Source of the DNA: Gracilariopsis chorda
Lineage: Eukaryota; Rhodophyta; Florideophyceae; Gracilariales; Gracilariaceae
DNA length: 64,000 nt
NCBI GenBank assembly: GCA_003194525.1
Contig: NBIV01000021.1
Span: 124,001-188,000, forward strand
Reading direction: 5' to 3'
The position numbers and the translations under genes are program-made. The notes under the pieces are model-generated. The model was given only the letters and a program-made list of their open reading frames with translations, was not told the DNA's origin and made no database searches. Of this stretch, positions 21,726 through 31,753 are shown piece by piece (within the stretch, counting starts at the first letter, position 1; each line of letters opens with the position of its first letter).

Positions 21726-24700
21726 GGGCACAAGCGATCCGCCTTCACGTGGTGTGCCTGTCTTGTCGCAAGAGAAGCGAAACGGATCTGCGATTGAGTC
21801 TCCAACGGAGACCAGCATAATCCAGGCTGTGGAAGATGAAAAATCCAAAAACAACAGCGAAAGAAGAACATTACGCATACTCCAGCTTAACTGCAGGAGC
21901 TTACTTGCGACAGGGAAACGAAGCGAGATCGCGCGCTTAGCTCATGCTTGGAAGGTGGAGATGCTTTGTCTTCAAGAAACTCACTTGCAGGAGTTAGATC
22001 GGACACCTCGAATCCAAGGTTTCAAGTTAGTAGGAAGATGTGACAGAGATGCCGACTTTGGAAAACAAGGAGGAAGGGGAGGAGGAGTGGCAACGTATCA
22101 ACTAGACGACCTCACAATCGACCTATTGACAGAAGAGCCAATTCAGAAAGGATTAGAGAGAGTGACAGTACTAGTCAGGTCTCCAAAAGGTCCGCTCTCA
22201 ATTGCTAATGTATACTTCCCTCCACAACTGCACGCTACAGAGTGGTACAAGGCATTGGACGACCAGGATATGGTAGTAGCCGACAGCAACACATGCGGGT
22301 CGTGGTATCCCTCAAGGGCGGAAGCTTCTGGAACCGCATTAGAAGAGTACCTCGGAGAAACCGAACGCGTCGTCCTCAACGTAGATGGGGTCGCAACCCA
22401 TAATGATCCAAGGCATGGAACGCAATGTGCGATAGATATAACGGTGATACCAGAAAAATGGGTTCCGCTAACCACATGGGAGGCATCGGACCTTCCATTT
22501 TCAGACCATCACCCGTGCCTTGTGTCCATAGATATTGGGCGTAAGTCTTGCGTCCAGAAGAAATGGAAGACTTGGAGTATCAAAAATGCTGACTGGACCA
22601 AATTCCAAACGTACGTAGACGATAACCTTAGCATGATTGAAGATAATAGTATAGAGAGCTTAGACGAACAGTATCATCGCTTTTGCGAAGTAGTGCTAGG
22701 AGCAGCAGGGATGCATGTACCATTTGGAAGACGGAGACGCGAAGCACCATGGTGGAGTCCGGAAGCATCGGAAGTGATCCAGCTGAGAGCAGAGAAATGG
22801 AGAGAGTATCAAAACGATCCGAGTGCAGGAAATAGGTTAGCATTACAGCAGGCCCAAGAACATGCGCGAATAGTTATTGACAGACTCAAACGGGATGCAT
22901 GGCAGGAACTCACAAGTTCACTACACCCAAACGATAATGATGCAAAGTTATGGCGAATAACGAAGGCAATTGAAAAGGGAAAATGGGAACGTCCATCACT
23001 TTGTCCTCCAGGGGGCGAACAATGGTTTGATAAGAAGAGAGCGAAGTGGTTTGTCAAATCAGAGATCAGAAGTGTGCGGACACACGTCAAAAACAGAACA
23101 GTGAGAAACGAGTACAGACGGGCACTGGACACATATCATAAACATGCAAAAGAGTCAGTGATAGGAAAGGTATTTCAACCTCAACACCTTGATGTGGAGT
23201 TGAGAAATATGACCCCGAAGAAGGTAGGAGGCCCGGATGAGATACAGATAGCTTTCCTACAGAATCTTCCTCCAATTGGAAAAGAGTGGCTACTGCACCT
23301 TATAAACAGAAGTTACAAGGAAGGGCGGACTCCGGCAAAGTGGAGATTATCCCGACTCACTCCAATTCCTAAACCAGGCGTCAAGGGAAAGTTTTGGCCG
23401 ATATCTCTCACATCGGTCGTGGCACGGCTTGCGGAACGGATGGTTAACAGGGAATTCATGAAATGGTTGGAGCCAAAACTCCCTGCGTGTGAAGCAGGAT
23501 TCAGAATGAGCCGAACGACAGACGAACATATTGCTGCCCTTTGCGAATATATAACGCATGGCTGGCAGCAACGCCGACAGACATTAACACTTTTCTGTGA
23601 CTTCTCTAAGGCTTATGAATGCGTTCAACATCACCGACTGTTAGTAAAGCTCGCGAATCTTGGGTGTCCGACTTACCTCTGGAGATGGATAAGAGCATTT
23701 GTAATGGACCGCAGATGGACTTGCAGATGGAACACAGCTGATACCAGACCTTATGTAGTAGCTCAAGGTCTACCACAAGGCGGGACTCTTTCCCCAGGAC
23801 TATGGCTTGCATATGTCGCAGATCTTCCCGAGCGAGTGCAGCAAGGTGATTCAAGAATTGCGGTAACAATGTTCGCCGATGATGTATGCATATCAGCGAC
23901 ACAACGAAAACTGGATTTCTGTGCCCATGTTATTCAATCTGCAGTACAAAGACTGGAGCAATACTGCGAAGAAAATAAGATCAAGATGAATCCGAAGAAA
24001 ACCACACTAGTTCCGTTCACATACGCACAATGGAAAAAATACCGTAGAAAGTACGGAGTACAAGTAGCTGGAACGTGGATAGAGCTTTCAGGTTTCACGA
24101 GATTTCTAGGAGTCATCATGGGTAGCCGCCTTACATTCCACCATCATATACACAAGGTGGCTGCACGGTACAGGTCACGGTCGCGCATTCTTCGGTGTCT
24201 AACTGGAACCACGTGGGGGGCAGACTGGGTGACCATGCACGTATTTAGAATGGGTTTCGTTGAACCCATTGCAAGGTATGCAGCGTGCGTAGTCATACCG
24301 AATGCTCTATCTTGTGCAGTACAAGAATTGGAAAGAACCCGAAATGAAGCAGCCCAAATTCAAACAGGCTGTACACGATCTTCCCCTGTGAGAAAACTTA
24401 GAAACCTTTTGAGTCTACCCTCTCTTCAAGAAATTGTGGCTGCAAAGGCAGCACAGTTATACGAGAAAGCGAAACGATGTCGTGCAGAGGATCCAACACC
24501 TATTGCTTTAGCACTTAACAGAGAGTCTTCGGCACGTATTCGCAAGAACAGGTCTTCATTCAAGAAGACAGCAGAGCAATTATTGGCTGAGTGTGGTTTA
24601 TTGCACCTCAACAGAGCACCACTCCCAACAGAGCCAGGCTTGGACCAAACAGGAGGCATCAGCTTCTGTTACACGTCATGCACTAAGGAAGATTCGGTTG

Positions 24701-25882
24701 AACATCAGCAGTACCAGGCTCTACAAACATTGACAAAGCTCCCACCGGCCGATTGCGAGATCTGGAGTGATGGCTCAGTGGGGCGACCGAAGTGGCTTCA
24801 AGAAGCACAACCGTTACAAGCAGCTGTGGAGTGGGACGAAGGATGGTACGCGGGATCGATTGATTATCCGAACAGCTTCACGGCCCATGCGGAGGTTGTT
24901 TCCAACCTTCAAAACAAACATAATCGGACACCGAGTATAATGATACGATATGACGATGGATTTGTAATGGGATACGAAATAGACGCTGAACATCAAGAGT
25001 TACTCGATGCCGATGGACATAAGCTTAAATGGCGTGTACTTAACATTTCCGAGGTTGGGGGAAGTGCTTTTGCGATCTGGTGGAATGCATCAATTACCCC
25101 CCAAACTGGCATGGAGCCCGCAGGGATAGGGACAACGTCGTTTTATGTGGAAACATGGGCAATATATCATTCACTTCAAGTTGTTAAGGGAAGAATAGGA
25201 TCTGGGTGGACTGGACACATAAGGCTGATAACGGATTCTCAGAGCGTGGTTGAGAGTATTCGAGGAGCTGTAAGAGATCAGCCGTATTCTGTGCAACAAG
25301 TATCACGTACATTGTACGAGATCGGCAAAACATGCACTATGGATATGGTCTGGATACCGAGCCATTGCGGTTTGCACCGCAACGACCTTGTAGACAGTTT
25401 GGCCAAAGAAGCATTGGAACTACCTCAGCATTTGCAGATAAACGTGCCAGTGGACTACGCAGAAGTGAAACGAAGATTGAAGTCTCGAACACGATGTAGG
25501 AAAATTATTCAGTCTATACCTCAGAAGCTCACACAAGTGGTATCACAAAGAGAAGCGGAAGTTACATTGTCGCAGTTTGCAGTAGGCCATACACCTCTTT
25601 TGCACCCGCTCGGAACGCACTTGTACAAGCGAAGAATCGTGTGTACTTGCCGACCGGGAGTACTGAATGATGTGGACCACTTTGTTCTAAGGTGTCCTTT
25701 GCGAACAAGGTCTCGCCGAACCTGCCTGCCAAGTATGCGAGAAAGACACGGGATGGATGTTGGAGAAATCATCAAAAAGTGGCCGGAATGTATGCTGGTC
25801 TTCTTAGCGAGAGAACGCTTTTTTCACATGAAGCGATCTACACTATGTAGGAATTAGACTAGTGTACCCGTAAAAGAGAGAG
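21726..25882 (+). mobile_element. LINE with EN, RT and RNase H (11-bp TSD)
   Basis: An exact 11-bp duplication (AGCAACGAATC) lies at 21715-21725 and 25883-25893, bounding a 4157-bp insert. It contains one long ORF that begins at its left edge and stops 25 bp before the right edge, followed by a short GA-rich tail (AAAAGAGAGAGAG). This is target-primed insertion into pogo 1. There is no ORF1, so the copy is probably truncated at its 5' end just before the endonuclease, or the family has only one ORF. The ORF has no stop in 1367 codons, so the insertion is young. Confidence 0.93.
21754..25857 (+). CDS. LINE polyprotein: APE endonuclease, RT, RNase H with inserted Tudor-like domain
   Basis: From a GTG at 21754 the ORF is 1367 codons. 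The frame is open from 21727 and has no ATG before the endonuclease. Residues 41-260 are an APE-type endonuclease (LQLNC, LQETH, NVYFPP, VVADSN, AIDITV, SDHHP). Residues 535-800 are the reverse transcriptase (LTPIPKPG, LFCDFSKAY with D616, QGLPQGGTLSP, FADD at 707-710). RNase H starts at D1006 (SDGSVG) and resumes at GGSAFAIWW near 1103, with E1133, D1161 and D1214 in place. The 90-odd residues in between (VEWDEGWYAGSI, then IMIRYDDGFVMGYEI) look like a Tudor/Agenet-type barrel. A Cys-x-Cys...His...Cys knuckle (CTCRPG, HFVLRC) follows. The protein nicks target DNA, copies its RNA there and may remove RNA. Best placed in the RNase H-bearing I/Ingi/Tad assemblage. Confidence 0.93.
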   Translation: MPVLSQEKRNGSAIESPTETSIIQAVEDEKSKNNSERRTLRILQLNCRSLLATGKRSEIARLAHAWKVEMLCLQETHLQELDRTPRIQGFKLVGRCDRDADFGKQGGRGGGVATYQLDDLTIDLLTEEPIQKGLERVTVLVRSPKGPLSIANVYFPPQLHATEWYKALDDQDMVVADSNTCGSWYPSRAEASGTALEEYLGETERVVLNVDGVATHNDPRHGTQCAIDITVIPEKWVPLTTWEASDLPFSDHHPCLVSIDIGRKSCVQKKWKTWSIKNADWTKFQTYVDDNLSMIEDNSIESLDEQYHRFCEVVLGAAGMHVPFGRRRREAPWWSPEASEVIQLRAEKWREYQNDPSAGNRLALQQAQEHARIVIDRLKRDAWQELTSSLHPNDNDAKLWRITKAIEKGKWERPSLCPPGGEQWFDKKRAKWFVKSEIRSVRTHVKNRTVRNEYRRALDTYHKHAKESVIGKVFQPQHLDVELRNMTPKKVGGPDEIQIAFLQNLPPIGKEWLLHLINRSYKEGRTPAKWRLSRLTPIPKPGVKGKFWPISLTSVVARLAERMVNREFMKWLEPKLPACEAGFRMSRTTDEHIAALCEYITHGWQQRRQTLTLFCDFSKAYECVQHHRLLVKLANLGCPTYLWRWIRAFVMDRRWTCRWNTADTRPYVVAQGLPQGGTLSPGLWLAYVADLPERVQQGDSRIAVTMFADDVCISATQRKLDFCAHVIQSAVQRLEQYCEENKIKMNPKKTTLVPFTYAQWKKYRRKYGVQVAGTWIELSGFTRFLGVIMGSRLTFHHHIHKVAARYRSRSRILRCLTGTTWGADWVTMHVFRMGFVEPIARYAACVVIPNALSCAVQELERTRNEAAQIQTGCTRSSPVRKLRNLLSLPSLQEIVAAKAAQLYEKAKRCRAEDPTPIALALNRESSARIRKNRSSFKKTAEQLLAECGLLHLNRAPLPTEPGLDQTGGISFCYTSCTKEDSVEHQQYQALQTLTKLPPADCEIWSDGSVGRPKWLQEAQPLQAAVEWDEGWYAGSIDYPNSFTAHAEVVSNLQNKHNRTPSIMIRYDDGFVMGYEIDAEHQELLDADGHKLKWRVLNISEVGGSAFAIWWNASITPQTGMEPAGIGTTSFYVETWAIYHSLQVVKGRIGSGWTGHIRLITDSQSVVESIRGAVRDQPYSVQQVSRTLYEIGKTCTMDMVWIPSHCGLHRNDLVDSLAKEALELPQHLQINVPVDYAEVKRRLKSRTRCRKIIQSIPQKLTQVVSQREAEVTLSQFAVGHTPLLHPLGTHLYKRRIVCTCRPGVLNDVDHFVLRCPLRTRSRRTCLPSMRERHGMDVGEIIKKWPECMLVFLARERFFHMKRSTLCRN

Positions 25883-25893
25883 AGCAACGAATC

Positions 25894-27657
25894 CTGAAAA
25901 CTGCATCATTCTCAAACGTAGACGGCTCTGACCTGGCAGTTATCCGCATAGTGAACACGCTTTTATGATGTACATCATAGACGTCATCTTCTCCCAACGA
26001 CATCAATTCCCGTTCCAGGAAAGCGTTGTACGAAAACGGGCTCTCCGGAGCAGGGACGAGATGGTCAAGGATGTCACCACAAGGGCGACAAAATGTACTG
26101 AAGAACATTTGCAAGAGCTTTTTAATGAAGCATAGCACCTTAAAAGATTTGTCGCAAGTCATGGGTGGTATCACAAGTATATGAATCGCAATGGCTTCTC
26201 CAGTAATAAGGGAGCTGGTAGTGCCAAGTATTTCGGGGAATCTCTCGTTGAAAAGCCGAGACATAACATTAAGAGAGAGTTTTCTCACTATCCATTGTTG
26301 TGCATAATGAATACAGACTATGTTGCACTGCTATACAGATCGCTACCCAGTCGCACAATTTCCCAAGATGGAACGGCATACGAGCCATTCTTACACAGGC
26401 TCACCACCGTGTTGACTATATTTGCTGACGGAACCAAGGCCCTTTTGACAATCATTGGGAAATCTAAACGTCCTTGAAGCTTTCCTCTGCACTTCAATGG
26501 CCAGCGGGATCTCAACATTTACCACATGTCACAGCAGACCGCCTGTAATACGAAGAATATCTGGAATCAAATCGTCGTTGGCTTTGACAAGTTTGCGAGG
26601 TTTCAGGGTGAAACATTTATTGATTTCGTTGACAATTGCTCAGCACATAACATTGAGTACCAAAGCTTCAAATCTTAACAGCTCATATCTTCCCCCAAAC
26701 CTTACGTCACACTTACAGCCAGTCGATGCTGCTGTCGGACGCTCATTCAAGTTTCATTTCTGCCGTCTCCTCGTGTGACACATTTTGGAACAGATTGAAA
26801 CGCAATTGGATCGCGTGCCGTCGGAGCGGGAGCCGTTCAATCTTCAAAAGGTTGTCACGGTGTATGAAGGGGTACGGCTCATGGCGAGAGCCTGGAATCT
26901 GGTGCCCGATAGTGTAGTACTGAAATCTTGGCACGCAACAGACATTCGCCCGCCATTCCACAGAGAAGCTGTCTTGAAGTTTCGCCAGAGGCGTGGTGAT
27001 GTTACTAGATCTGCTGCGCGTTCTCCTTCATCTTTTTTACTGCAATATAAACGCTATGAACATAATAAAACTGCCCAAACGGCTTTCTACATAGAAGAGC
27101 TGTACTTGAATGCGGAGAGGTGTCCAGAAATTTTAGTCGAGGGTGATGTCCTTAATGCTCTGCAGTACAAAGATACGCAAGATGACCCTACATCTAGTTT
27201 GGCAAGCGATATTGCGGAGCTGAATGCTACTGGTGTGTTCCCTCAGGTATGTTCGCAGGATATGGGGCACATGATAGAGGTGGAGCAAGGTCTTCCTGTT
27301 GCGGAGACTATCTCAAAGAAAACAGCCTTCATGGAGGCTGTAGCGGTCGGGCTTGAGGATATATTAGCATTCAACGGAGCGGGAAGTACTGTTGAGGACC
27401 AGAATTGCGATGAAGATGAACCGTCTGTTGTACCCGCTGAGACTCCGAGGCACAGCAAACCGTCCCTGCTGTGGTATCGAAGCGCATTGCAAGATGCGTT
27501 TACAGAATTGAATAGTGTAATGTTGCAAGAGGACTTTGTTCAATCTCAGACTCCTATGAAGTTGAAGTCGCTTCTTTCTGAGGAGCTTGACAGGGTCAGA
27601 AAACTACAGCGTGATAATATGAGGCAATCACGCCTTGATGCTTTTTGCAAGGAGTAA
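25894..27657 (+). pseudogene. Pogo-like transposase (pogo 1), main part
   Basis: The plus strand carries the CENP-B-type helix-turn-helix end (WYHKYMNRNGFSS, about 26170), then NTDYVALLYRSLPSRTI, FADGTKALLTIIGKSKRP and DFVDNCSAHN (second catalytic Asp), followed by LPPNLTSHLQPVDAAVG (third acidic position). From 26785 the frame is open for 290 codons and forms the C-terminal tail typical of Tigger/pogo proteins. Frame changes and stops occur before 26785, so this copy is inactive. The enzyme would cut and paste the element at TA sites. The LINE separates it from its N-terminal part. Confidence 0.85.
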
Positions 27658-27725
27658 AAGGGCACCAAAAGAATTTGATTTATAGTCTTTGTAGTGTGAA
27701 CTTTATGGTTTGATGGAGGTCGAAT

Positions 27726-27775
27726 GTTCACTTTGCCGAGATGTTCATCTTAGGAAGAGGAGTTCATATTAGCTG
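27726..27775 (+). repeat. Right subterminal repeats of pogo 1
   Basis: Three direct GTTCA-containing units start at 27726, 27743 and 27762, in the same orientation as the two left-end units. Confidence 0.65.
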
Positions 27776-27867
27776 TCGTGAAACTGCGTCTGTACCTAGA
27801 AAAAACGCATGTGGTGCCCTCTGTTGAACGCTCGGGTTCATTGTACCGTGACTGTTCACTCTATCGC

Positions 27868-27898
27868 GTACTCATTTAATTGAGACTTTACTCTGTAG
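27868..27898 (-). repeat. Right TIR of pogo 1
   Basis: Inverted copy of the left end, bounded by TA at 27899-27900. Confidence 0.85.
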
Positions 27899-28028
27899 TA
27901 CTATACTACAGCAAGACAGTAGAAAAGCCGTACAACATTCTGGGTGCAGAATTTCTTTTCGTGATCTGTGGCAAGAACAAATTTTTGTGTGGTGCACGCA
28001 CGTGTGGACCCTCTTGCTTGAAGGTGGG

Positions 28029-28135
28029 TGAGGCAAGAGAGAATCGATGACCCTCCCCTTCCGCCGGTCCTCGCGCCGGCGGTGTGGAGTGGCGCCTTTT
28101 ACTGTTCTTATCAACGTGTACACTGCGGAATGACA
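28029..28135 (-). repeat. 3' LTR of copia A
   Basis: 107 bp, TG...CA, matching 32626-32732. It contains a near-palindromic core CCGCCGGTCCTCGCGCCGGC. Confidence 0.9.
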
Positions 28136-28396
28136 GCGTGATGACTGCTCGTGTCTATGAAGCAGCACACATAGGTGCGTGATGACAGGCCCCCTGACTC
28201 GAGTAAGTTATTGGCATGATTGAAGAGGTGCCGCCTTTATACTCAGTAGCGTGGAGTTGTTCCCAAATGCTTGTGGTTTGAGGTGTTTTGTCAATATATC
28301 GGCTCGTTGTCGTTGACATGGGACCTGCCGGACTGCAATATTGTTTGAAGTTATGTGATGACGGTACTCTATGTACTTTCTTCGTTTGGATGCACT

Positions 28397-29710
28397 TTAG
28401 TTCAGTGCCGCGCCGATAGCCGCTTGATTGTCAAAATTCATCGTACATAGAGTGGAGGCTGGAAAGCCTAAAAACTGTAGTATGCGTCGAAATAGAACTT
28501 TGTCGCGCGTGGCTGTAGTAGGTGCTATATATTCTGCCTCACAGGTAGAGAGTGCTGGCGACGATTGCTTTCCTGATGACCACGATACGAGGTTTTCATT
28601 AAGATAATGAGTTGAAGTGGATGTAGAGCGTCGTTTTTCATTATGTCCTAAAACATCGGCATCGGAGTATGAGCTGAGTTGCAATTCCTCCCTCCCTTTT
28701 GCGTGGGTTTTGGATATAATGAAGACTATGTGCTGCAGTGTGTTTCAAATACCGTGCTACAGATTTGACGTGCTTCCAATGGCGTTCGGTGGGTTGCGTT
28801 GAAGCGGTAGTCAGTTTAGATGTGACAAACGCAATGTCAGGGCGTTTGCCGTCTCCAAGGCAACGCAGAAATCCGAATATTTTGGCGTATAGAGGCTTGG
28901 GTTGTGTTGCTGGCGTATCATCGTGGCTGGGGGGTGATATGCTAGACTCGACGTGTACCGGGTAGTATTCGTGTTAGCATTTTGCAGGCCAGTAACTGTG
29001 AAAAGCAGAGATATGGTGGTGGGTTGTGTTAGCGTAATTGTACCGCCTTGCTGCGTACCAAAGTTCCATTTTAAGTACTTCGTTGGAGTTGCAAGCCTTC
29101 TGATGGATATTTCTGTTGTAGTTGTGACAATAGTATTTCAATTAGTCGGCGGTTAGGAACGGCTACCAGATAGTCGTCGATGTTGAGGCATATGATTGTG
29201 TAGTCTGCAGATGATCTGCGTGCACTTAGTAGAGCCGGATCATCGGGTAACTCGGTGTATTAGAAAGCCGTTAAATATTTCCATGCTTTCTCGAGGAAAA
29301 AATGAACACCTGGTGGCGTTCCGTATAAGTTCAGCAATAGTTGACCACCTGGCTCTTGGTGTGCATAGTAACCATCAAAGCGGGGATGTTGTTTGACGTA
29401 CACAAGGTTGTGGTGTCGATACTTTTCGTGGGTGAACGCGGATGTTATATCAAAATGTTCAAGCACGAGTTTGTGTTCAACAGCAAGAGCAAAGATGAGC
29501 AGTACGGAGTCCTTGGGTGAGAGATGTGCTGCGGTTTCGTTGGGATTAAATTCTGCGTGAGGGATCATTCGGTCGCCTCGTACCGAGCACCTGGCATTGT
29601 GCCTTATATCGTGGCTGCCGTTGTTCCGCTTGTAACGGTATGTCATTGTTAATGGAATGAGGCGTCGGGGGAGTTGTGTCTGTGGGAGCCATTTTATGGC
29701 GCGCAATTGG
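28397..29710 (-). pseudogene. RT and RNase H of copia A (fossil)
   Basis: SYSDADVLGHNEKRRSTS, VSWSSGKQSSPALST and CEAEY are the copia RNase H signature. Upstream on the minus strand, LVLEHFDITSAFTHEK and LLLNLYGTPPGVHFF are reverse transcriptase motifs, the latter the copia L-x-x-x-LYGL-x-x motif. Confidence 0.88.
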
Positions 29711-29919
29711 CCCAGCTTGTTTAGTTCTTAATTAGGAGCTTTGCACCATTCAAGGGCGTCCGGATATTGCGCGGCTTGTTTTTGAGAAGCTGGGGGTGGA
29801 GTGTTTGGTGTGATGGCTGATGGAGGTTTATGCGGAATGTGACTTTTTAATACCCTTGATTGGCTGATGGCGTGGTCTTCGTGGATTTTGTAGGGATGGA
29901 AGTTACGGCATGGGACCAG

Positions 29920-30942
29920 AATTTACTCACCTGTTCCGATGGCCATGAAGATGATGTTGTGAGGACTGATGCCGTACATGAAACGGCATGGTAATCCTCG
30001 ATTGTCTATTTTGGTTTGTTTGGTGTTGTCTACTGGCAGATATGCATACCCCAGTTGGCCAAAGGCAAAAAGAGCACTGGGTCGCACTGGTGAGCTGAAA
30101 AGAGCTTCATGAGGTGTCTGGCCGGTTGTGTTATGTGGATTTGTGTTGTATTTGTATGCAGTATCCCTGATTGCATCTTCCCAGTGTTCATCGCCGAGCC
30201 TGTTATGTATGAGGATTTCTCGTGCCACAGAGCATAGGATCTGATTTATTCGTTCTGCTATCGCATTCTGTTGCGGTGTATAGGGGGTTGAAGTGAGCTG
30301 CAAGATGCCGTTTTCGTGAAGGTGGTGTTGGATGATGTTGCTCAGATACCCCTTAGCATTGTCAGATAGAAGTATGGACGGCGGGCACCCAGTGGTATTT
30401 TGGAAGAGTCCTATTACGAGCGGCAGAACTTGATGTAGGTCCTTTCTGTCGGGTGAGAAGTGGAGGTAAAGATAGCGACTGAACAGTTTGATGAAGGTTG
30501 TGAAATATCGGTTTTTGTGTGGTGATGTATGCAGCATCGGGCCACAGATGTCAGAATTGATTACCGTTCCAAGTTGGTACTTGTGGGATCGTTTTGGATG
30601 TGGCCGTCGTTTGATTCTGCACTGTAAACAACCACTGCAGGACAACTTCTGTTGGCCTACGCCGCGTAGAAATGGGTCGCTTATGTGTCTGGCAGCGACG
30701 AGTGAGGCTAATTTGGTGGGGTGTGCATGGTTAAAAGATAACGTGCTACTTGTGTAGAGGGGCAGTTTTGATGTCATGTGGGGTGTACGATGGGATGCCT
30801 CTCTTGGCTGCTAACGGTGTCGGTCGAAATTTAAGACGTTCCTTCGGTTGTTTGGCGCTGATGCGCCCTGTTTTGGTAGTTAATGGGAGGGGAGCAGGAA
30901 GCCGAGCAAGTTTAGTCGGTTTTAACGGTATGAACGTATTGG
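29920..30942 (-). pseudogene. Integrase of copia A (fossil)
   Basis: CSGCLQCRIKRRPHPK fits the zinc-binding end. NSDICGPML holds the first catalytic Asp, LLSDNAKGYLS the second, and STPYTPQQNAIAERINQIL the Glu. The copia-type C-terminal start (FGQLGYAYLP) follows. Confidence 0.9.
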
Positions 30943-31753
30943 TGTAGTGCAAAACCCGAGACGGGATAGCACTCAATGCAGCTCGACACCTCGCCTTCTT
31001 GAGAGGTTGGCCCAGCTGGGAAGAGCTCTCCGTATCCCTATTAACGGGTGTAAATCTGTCAGGATTTCGGACGTACCACGGAGGTTGAAAGAATCGGTAT
31101 CCGGTAAAGGATGTAAAATAGTACCGTGTCCACGGTTCAACCCAGAGAAAGTAGGGAAAAGAAAAGAAAAAGAGAACCCGGCGGGTCGTGCGTAAAGCGG
31201 AAACAGACCTGGGAGAATTGGTGACATAAAATAGAAATAAAGATGCCACACGCCGGGCAAAAGAGACGGCAACAGAGTTGGTAACAAACGCAATACTGGG
31301 GCCGAGTTCTAATCTGTGCACGGGATAAAAAGAGAAGAAACACACTGTAAGTGTAACAACAAGAAGGTCCTGGGCGATCCAAGTGGATAACCGTAGATCA
31401 CCGTAGGCGGTACGACTCCGTCGAGGAGGCGAACACTCGCGAGGGATACTGGTTTGGCCCCAAACGCTCCCTCTACGAGAAGAACTTGAAGAACAATGTA
31501 ACTTGGTTACATTTATTAGGTTCGGGTGGTGGCCGAAAGTGCCCCCACTTATATACGAAAATTATCTACGAGATCACCTTGAAGGGTCCATACACGTATC
31601 ATATGTGTTCCTCCAGCATAGCTGGCAACCGGTATTACTCGCAAAACCAGAACATACCGTTCCAGCAGGGGACCAATACAGTAGTGTGATACCACCCAAA
31701 TTTTTGGTTCATCTAAAAAGATACCCCGAATATCCAGGACGGATTGCACTACA
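30943..31753 (+). mobile_element. Solo-LTR-like insert, copy C (811 bp)
   Basis: The insert starts TGTAGTGCAA and ends TTGCACTACA, an exact 10-bp terminal inversion. Flanks are ATTGG (30938-30942) and GTTGG (31754-31758), a 4-of-5 match. The 5' hairpin is AGTGC/GCACT enclosing CCCG/CGGG. It splits copia A near the protease/integrase junction. Confidence 0.82.

Larger units (their letters stand above)
21170..27898 (+). mobile_element. Pogo-like DNA transposon 1 with TIRs, split by a LINE
   Basis: The left end reads CTGCAGAGTAAAGTCTC at 21170. The right end, read on the minus strand from 27898, gives CTACAGAGTAAAGTCTC. Both are flanked by TA (21168-21169 and 27899-27900), the pogo/Tc1-mariner target. 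Inside each end lie direct GTTCA repeats spaced about 17 bp (21230, 21247; 27726, 27743, 27762), like the transposase-binding repeats near Tigger and pogo ends. Without the 4157-bp LINE and one copy of its target duplication, the transposon is about 2.6 kb and encodes one transposase. Confidence 0.88.
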
